Shown: piece by piece, positions 60,601 to 64,000 of the stretch | Numbering within the stretch: position 1 is the first letter of the stretch | Layout of the letters: each line of letters opens with the position of its first letter | Assembly: GCF_001632365.1 (NCBI RefSeq) | Contig: NW_024468528.1 | Span: 1-64,000, forward strand | DNA from: Laetiporus sulphureus 93-53 | Lineage: Eukaryota > Basidiomycota > Agaricomycetes > Polyporales > Laetiporaceae | DNA: 64,000 nt | Direction of reading: 5' to 3' | Made by a program: the position numbers and the translations under genes | The notes under the pieces: generated by a model | Databases searched by the model: none | What the model saw: the letters and a program-made list of their open reading frames with translations, nothing else | What the model was told of the DNA's origin: nothing

Positions 60601-62150
60601 GAATGGAGTGGTGCCTGATCGGGAGGTGGTAAGTGGCTATTTGGAATGAGTGCGATGACGGAGGCTGATGATATTGGACGTCACAGGTCCACAAGGTGTT
60701 GTATGAGGATGCCGTGCTTGAGAAACATGCCGCGGCGTTTGGTCAGATCGCGCAGGGGTTGATCAAGGACAAGTCGGTCGAGCATGTCGACTCGCCAGCG
60801 CGGTATTTGAACGTGATAAGGGACGTGGTCAACCTCGTGCCTGTGTATTGGATTTCAAATGACGTTGTGAGTGCTGGACGCGTTGACGATGATTCTGTGC
60901 AATGTGGCTGATGAGGGGATGGGTGTAGGCTGGGATACCGATGAAAACGGAGACGAATTTGAAGGGCGTGTTCCGCGAGCAGGAGCTTGTGAAGATGTTT
61001 GCGGACGTTGCGAGGTCGGTCTAGGTTCTTTCATACGTGGTGATGTGGATAGCTGATGGCTCGTGAAGCTACTTGTCTCCGGGTACGAGCACGTCGCAGG
61101 AGTTTGAGCTGCGTGACAAGTCGACGAAGGTCGCGCGTACGGTGATGGAGGTTACCAAGGGGCACCTCTCAAGCCTCAGCGGTGGTTCTGTAAGTATATT
61201 CACCTCGTATGTGACATCAGATCATGAATCCTAATGCTCACGAAGCATCTGCAGCTGCTCGGTTTCGCGGCATATATCGTCGATTGGGTCGTCGGGCACA
61301 ATGAGCGCGACAGCGAGTTCCTCAAGACCCTGCTCGCCGTGGGCAAAGGCGCGAGCGCCGATGCGCTCGCTGCAGGCGTGTTTGTGGAGATTGTTGGGAG
61401 TGCGGCGCCGTATTCGAGGGCGCTCGCGGAGGTGGTGGATTATTATTTGGAGGAGAGCAGGAAGCAGGAGCTTGTGAAGCTGTTGGCGGCTGGGAAGGCC
61501 GGCGAGGCGAAGGTGGAGGAGGGGATCTTCCAGGTGTTTGGTGAGTTTCTGTGTGTTTGTGTGTTCTGCGAGTTTTAGTTGATGGGTCGGTCTCTTAGTG
61601 TCTGATTCGACGGTATGTGTTGGCGTACGGGTGATGCTGTCATGTTCACGAACTGACGGATCGTGTACCACAGAACGGCGTGTCGCGCGGTGGTCTGCTG
61701 ACGCCTGACCAGGGGTGAGTGAGGTGCACTCGCGGTCAAACTGAGAGCTGACTGCTGTTTGTGCAGGCTGACCGACCCGAGGTTCTTTGTGAAGGTAGTC
61801 ACCGCGTAAATCATCATTTATTGCTCGATCTGATAAGCTCTGTGCAGACTGCCGTGCAAGTCCTCCGCGCGATCTTTGCGCTCGACGAGTTGACCCGCGT
61901 TCCTGGGGCGATGGGCAAGCTCAACCGGTAAGTCGCGTATTTTCGTGCTTTATGTTTCACGTGCTGATTGAGGCGGCGTAGGTTTGTTGACAGTGTCGAC
62001 GGAAGGAAAGAGCAACTTTACTTGGACTCCAAGGGGAAGGTCACTCAGTGGCCCATCTCGATGATGGTTCAGGTATGGCTGGTTCCTCTCTCCTGACCTT
62101 AATGGCGGCTCATGATTGTCTTGCAGTACAACATGAGATCCTCCGCATAA
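57684..62150 (+). CDS. Fatty-acid dioxygenase (Ppo/linoleate diol synthase family), copy 2
   Basis: About 20 exons run from ATG (57684; MKVDANPILNPVKDL) to TAA (62148-62150). The heme dioxygenase domain shows PGINDRLFL, SYLDLSPLYGSSQQQ, GTGRLWEDVFADARLL, FCRNHN and EFNLMYRWH (about 59278-59304), with radical Tyr and proximal His. VPMPGAGLCPGYTISRAIL follows, then a C-terminal P450-like half (AAPYSRALAEVVDYYLEE, LRAIFALDELTRVPG). In the P450 half the region where Ppo proteins carry the Cys heme ligand reads GGLLTPDQG and LTDPRFFVK with no Cys, and the stretch before it is shorter than usual. By analogy with PpoC-type enzymes I predict dioxygenase activity without the P450 isomerase step. Introns are about 50-60 nt with GT-AG borders. 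The gene mirrors copy 1 exon by exon. Confidence 0.88.
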
Positions 62151-62639
62151 AGTTTGATTCGTACATGACTTTCCATCCCGCATCCTGTCCCGTTGGCGTT
62201 TTGATCGCAACTTGATTATGTTGTATGATGTAGTGCACGCCGCCATGCAATAAATATTAATTGATCCATGCTAGGCCATGCGCCGGCTGCGTCTAAGGCA
62301 ACCGTTACTCGGCGTTCAGAGTGCATTGAACAGTGGAACCGACCAAAGACGTTAGGAGTTGAGTTACGGCCCGTAAGCACGGTTCGGCAGCAGGATTATC
62401 TCGCTGGGAGCAAGGACCACCATGTTATTTCAATGCACCCAATATTGTCCGAATTCTGCTATAGTCCAAATTGTTTCAAACAACAGCATAGTGAGATATT
62501 CTCAGTACTAGTATTCAGAATCATGACACTGCGCTCAGACCGGAATTTCGTTCCAGCCAGCGTTGAAGCAACATTTTGATATCATTCTTGATCATGTATC
62601 CCGAGTACACTTGGCTTCACCGTCGATCACAGCTTGAGG
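62151..62639 (+). other. Intergenic
   Basis: Downstream of the copy 2 stop no gene is recognised. AATAAATATTAATTG near 62250 could act in 3' end formation. Confidence 0.4.
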
Positions 62640-62960
62640 TTACTGTGCCGCAGCCGGTTGCTCATGGCGAACAAGGTGTTGTGAAGCAGTGAGCGTACAC
62701 ACGACTGCAGGCACGAGTGTGCACAACTCGACTGACCACAAGTCAACCCGGATCAGATCGAATCTCATATGGCTGATCTGTGGGGCGCTGCATCCCGTCG
62801 TTCCTCTATACTTGTTCAGCGTTGCATAATGACCCTTGATGCGGGCAGACAGCCCGGAATGGGCTACTGTCAGGCGGCCATACCTCTTCGGGATGAGTAT
62901 GTTGTTAGGTTTGAGGTCCATGTGCGCATCTCACAAAGTCGAGGTGGGCTATAAAAGCGG
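62640..62960 (-). pseudogene. Protein kinase fragment with lost catalytic residues
   Basis: The minus-strand peptide around HMDLKPNNILIPKRYG corresponds to the kinase catalytic loop (normally HRDLKPxN), VAHSGLS to the DFG region, and GTTGCSAPQI to the activation-segment end (GTxGYxAPE). The Asp of DFG is gone and the HRD Arg is Met. Only the middle of the C-lobe is present. Sequence on both sides is non-coding, so this is a relic. Confidence 0.65.
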
Positions 62961-63453
62961 GCGTGGACTGCACGTCGCGAGTCAAGCCGGCGGACACGTT
63001 GAGCACGGAGTCTGCCTGTCCTTCGAATGCTGGCCGAAAAAGTTTCATTCCACAATCGGAGACGTGGCAGGTGGCGACAGCGACTTCTTATAGAATGTTC
63101 CTGCACTTCTCATGCAGGACTGTCAGCAAGCCAGTTTCAAATGTGATTGATATTATTCAGGTTATATGCTGATCCGTGTCACGTATCGACTCGCTAATTC
63201 TGTGAAGCCACACTAATGGAACTCCTGGAGTGAATGGCATCTAGAACCACCATGCCAAAAGGCCGGCAACGCTAAGCTGAGCTTAGCATGCGGATCTGGC
63301 TATATCTGCAGATGCTCGCGGTATCTTGCTGAAGGGATGCTCTTAATTGGTGTTGGTTTCAAAGTAACTACAATACGATCAACTTGGGACAGTGGTGCAA
63401 CTACGGTAGCCAAGGATTGTTCAACTCACAATCGCATTTGTAAGGGGCCGACA
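62961..63453 (+). other. Intergenic
   Basis: No gene recognised between the kinase relic and the site-2 protease gene. The segment AGCTGAGCTTAGC near 63273 is a short palindrome without evident role. Confidence 0.4.
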
Positions 63454-64000
63454 TCACCTGAGTGCCGCCACCGTACCCAACAGCGCACACACCCCAACCA
63501 GCCCCGCCGATACCCAGTGCGCCGTGCGCAGCACACGCCGCTTCCATCGCCCATGGCCGTGTTCGGCGCGACCTTCACCAACGACCGTCCCCTGCATATG
63601 GTCGCCAACACTTCCCAGCTCAACGTCACCGTCTCCGAACCCTGACGTGACCGAAGAGAAGGAAGAGAAGAGATCCAACAGCGCGTCGAGGAACTGCCCG
63701 CCATCGAGGAACGAGAGCGGCAGGAGGTTGAATACGTAGAGTGAGAGGCTGAGCGCGAGGAGATACCTGCGGCGGAGTTAGCGAAGGGCAATAGGCGAGT
63801 CAAGGGAACTGTGTGCTGACGTGAAGAAGGCGTTGACGAGGAGTGGGAGCCGTAATGGGAGGAGACGCGTGCGTGGGAGGTAGGTGCTTACTTCGACTAA
63901 ACGAAGTGAGAGGAGATGAGTCAGATGTAGGTGTTCAGGCTCGGTGTGAGAGGAATGATAGGTACGTATGCGCATGCGGACACATGCACGGAATAGCAGA
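63454..64000 (-). CDS. Site-2 protease (S2P, M50 family), C-terminal part
   Basis: The last exon (63454-63776, minus) encodes YLLALSLSLYVFNLLPLS followed by FLDGGQFLDALLD. NLLPLxFLDGxQ is the conserved C-terminal motif of M50 intramembrane metalloproteases, whose Asp binds the catalytic zinc. A final hydrophobic helix (HWVSAGLVGVCALLGTVAAL) ends at TGA (63454-63456). The preceding exon (about 63824-63896) gives VEVSTYLPRTRLLPLRLP and joins in frame across a GTCAGC-CAG intron. The N-terminal HExxH half lies beyond the window. Fungal S2P cleaves membrane-bound SREBP-type transcription factors in sterol and hypoxia responses. Confidence 0.85.

Noticed and set aside
1..64000. CRISPR array, bacterial operon or phage module
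   Set aside because: No regularly spaced identical short repeats, no ribosome-binding-site-led gene chains; introns and SNARE/P5A/Ppo genes show a fungal nuclear origin.

Overview
The window reads as nuclear DNA of a basidiomycete fungus, most likely an Agaricomycete. The host genes are cut by many short introns of about 50-60 nt. The mobile elements are types common in Agaricomycetes: a chromodomain Ty3/gypsy element, a Ngaro-like tyrosine-recombinase retroelement, a KDZ transposase with a CPLCFGG motif, and a Tnp2-like (CACTA-related) transposase. No bacterial gene organisation, CRISPR array or convincing tRNA/rRNA gene was seen.

Layout. About 1-42,700 is a repeat-rich, CpG-poor compartment with almost no intact gene. 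It holds, in order: a nearly complete but decayed LTR retrotransposon (gag, protease, RT, RNase H, integrase, chromodomain and an unusual C-terminal dUTPase) between two LTRs; a repeat-bearing spacer; a decayed Ngaro-like element with the diagnostic A1-ORFs-B1-A2-B2 split repeats; several satellites; a decayed KDZ transposase on the minus strand; a 3-kb element with inverted arms of about 1 kb; a multi-exon acidic protein of unknown function; an unknown minus-strand gene relic; a short-chain dehydrogenase relic; a Tnp2-like transposase relic; and a complex inverted-repeat element.

From about 42,800 to 64,000 the sequence becomes CpG-rich and gene-dense. It holds a P5A-type ER ATPase (Spf1/ATP13A1 family) whose expected start codon is not visible, two fatty-acid dioxygenase (Ppo-like) genes pointing away from each other on either side of the SNARE gene YKT6, a third Ppo fragment between them, a pseudokinase relic, and at the right edge the C-terminal part of a site-2 protease on the minus strand.

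Two themes tie the window together. First, decay in the left part is dominated by C-to-T/G-to-A change: the LTR pair differs only by transitions, and most in-frame stops are TGA where Arg (CGA) or Trp (TGG) is expected. This fits cytosine methylation followed by deamination, or a RIP-like process. Second, the Ppo pair and the extra Ppo fragment point to local duplication around YKT6. Both Ppo proteins keep the dioxygenase Tyr/His motif (YRWH) but seem to lack the heme-thiolate cysteine of the C-terminal P450 domain, so they are predicted to be dioxygenase-only. Everything here comes from reading the sequence; no database search was run.
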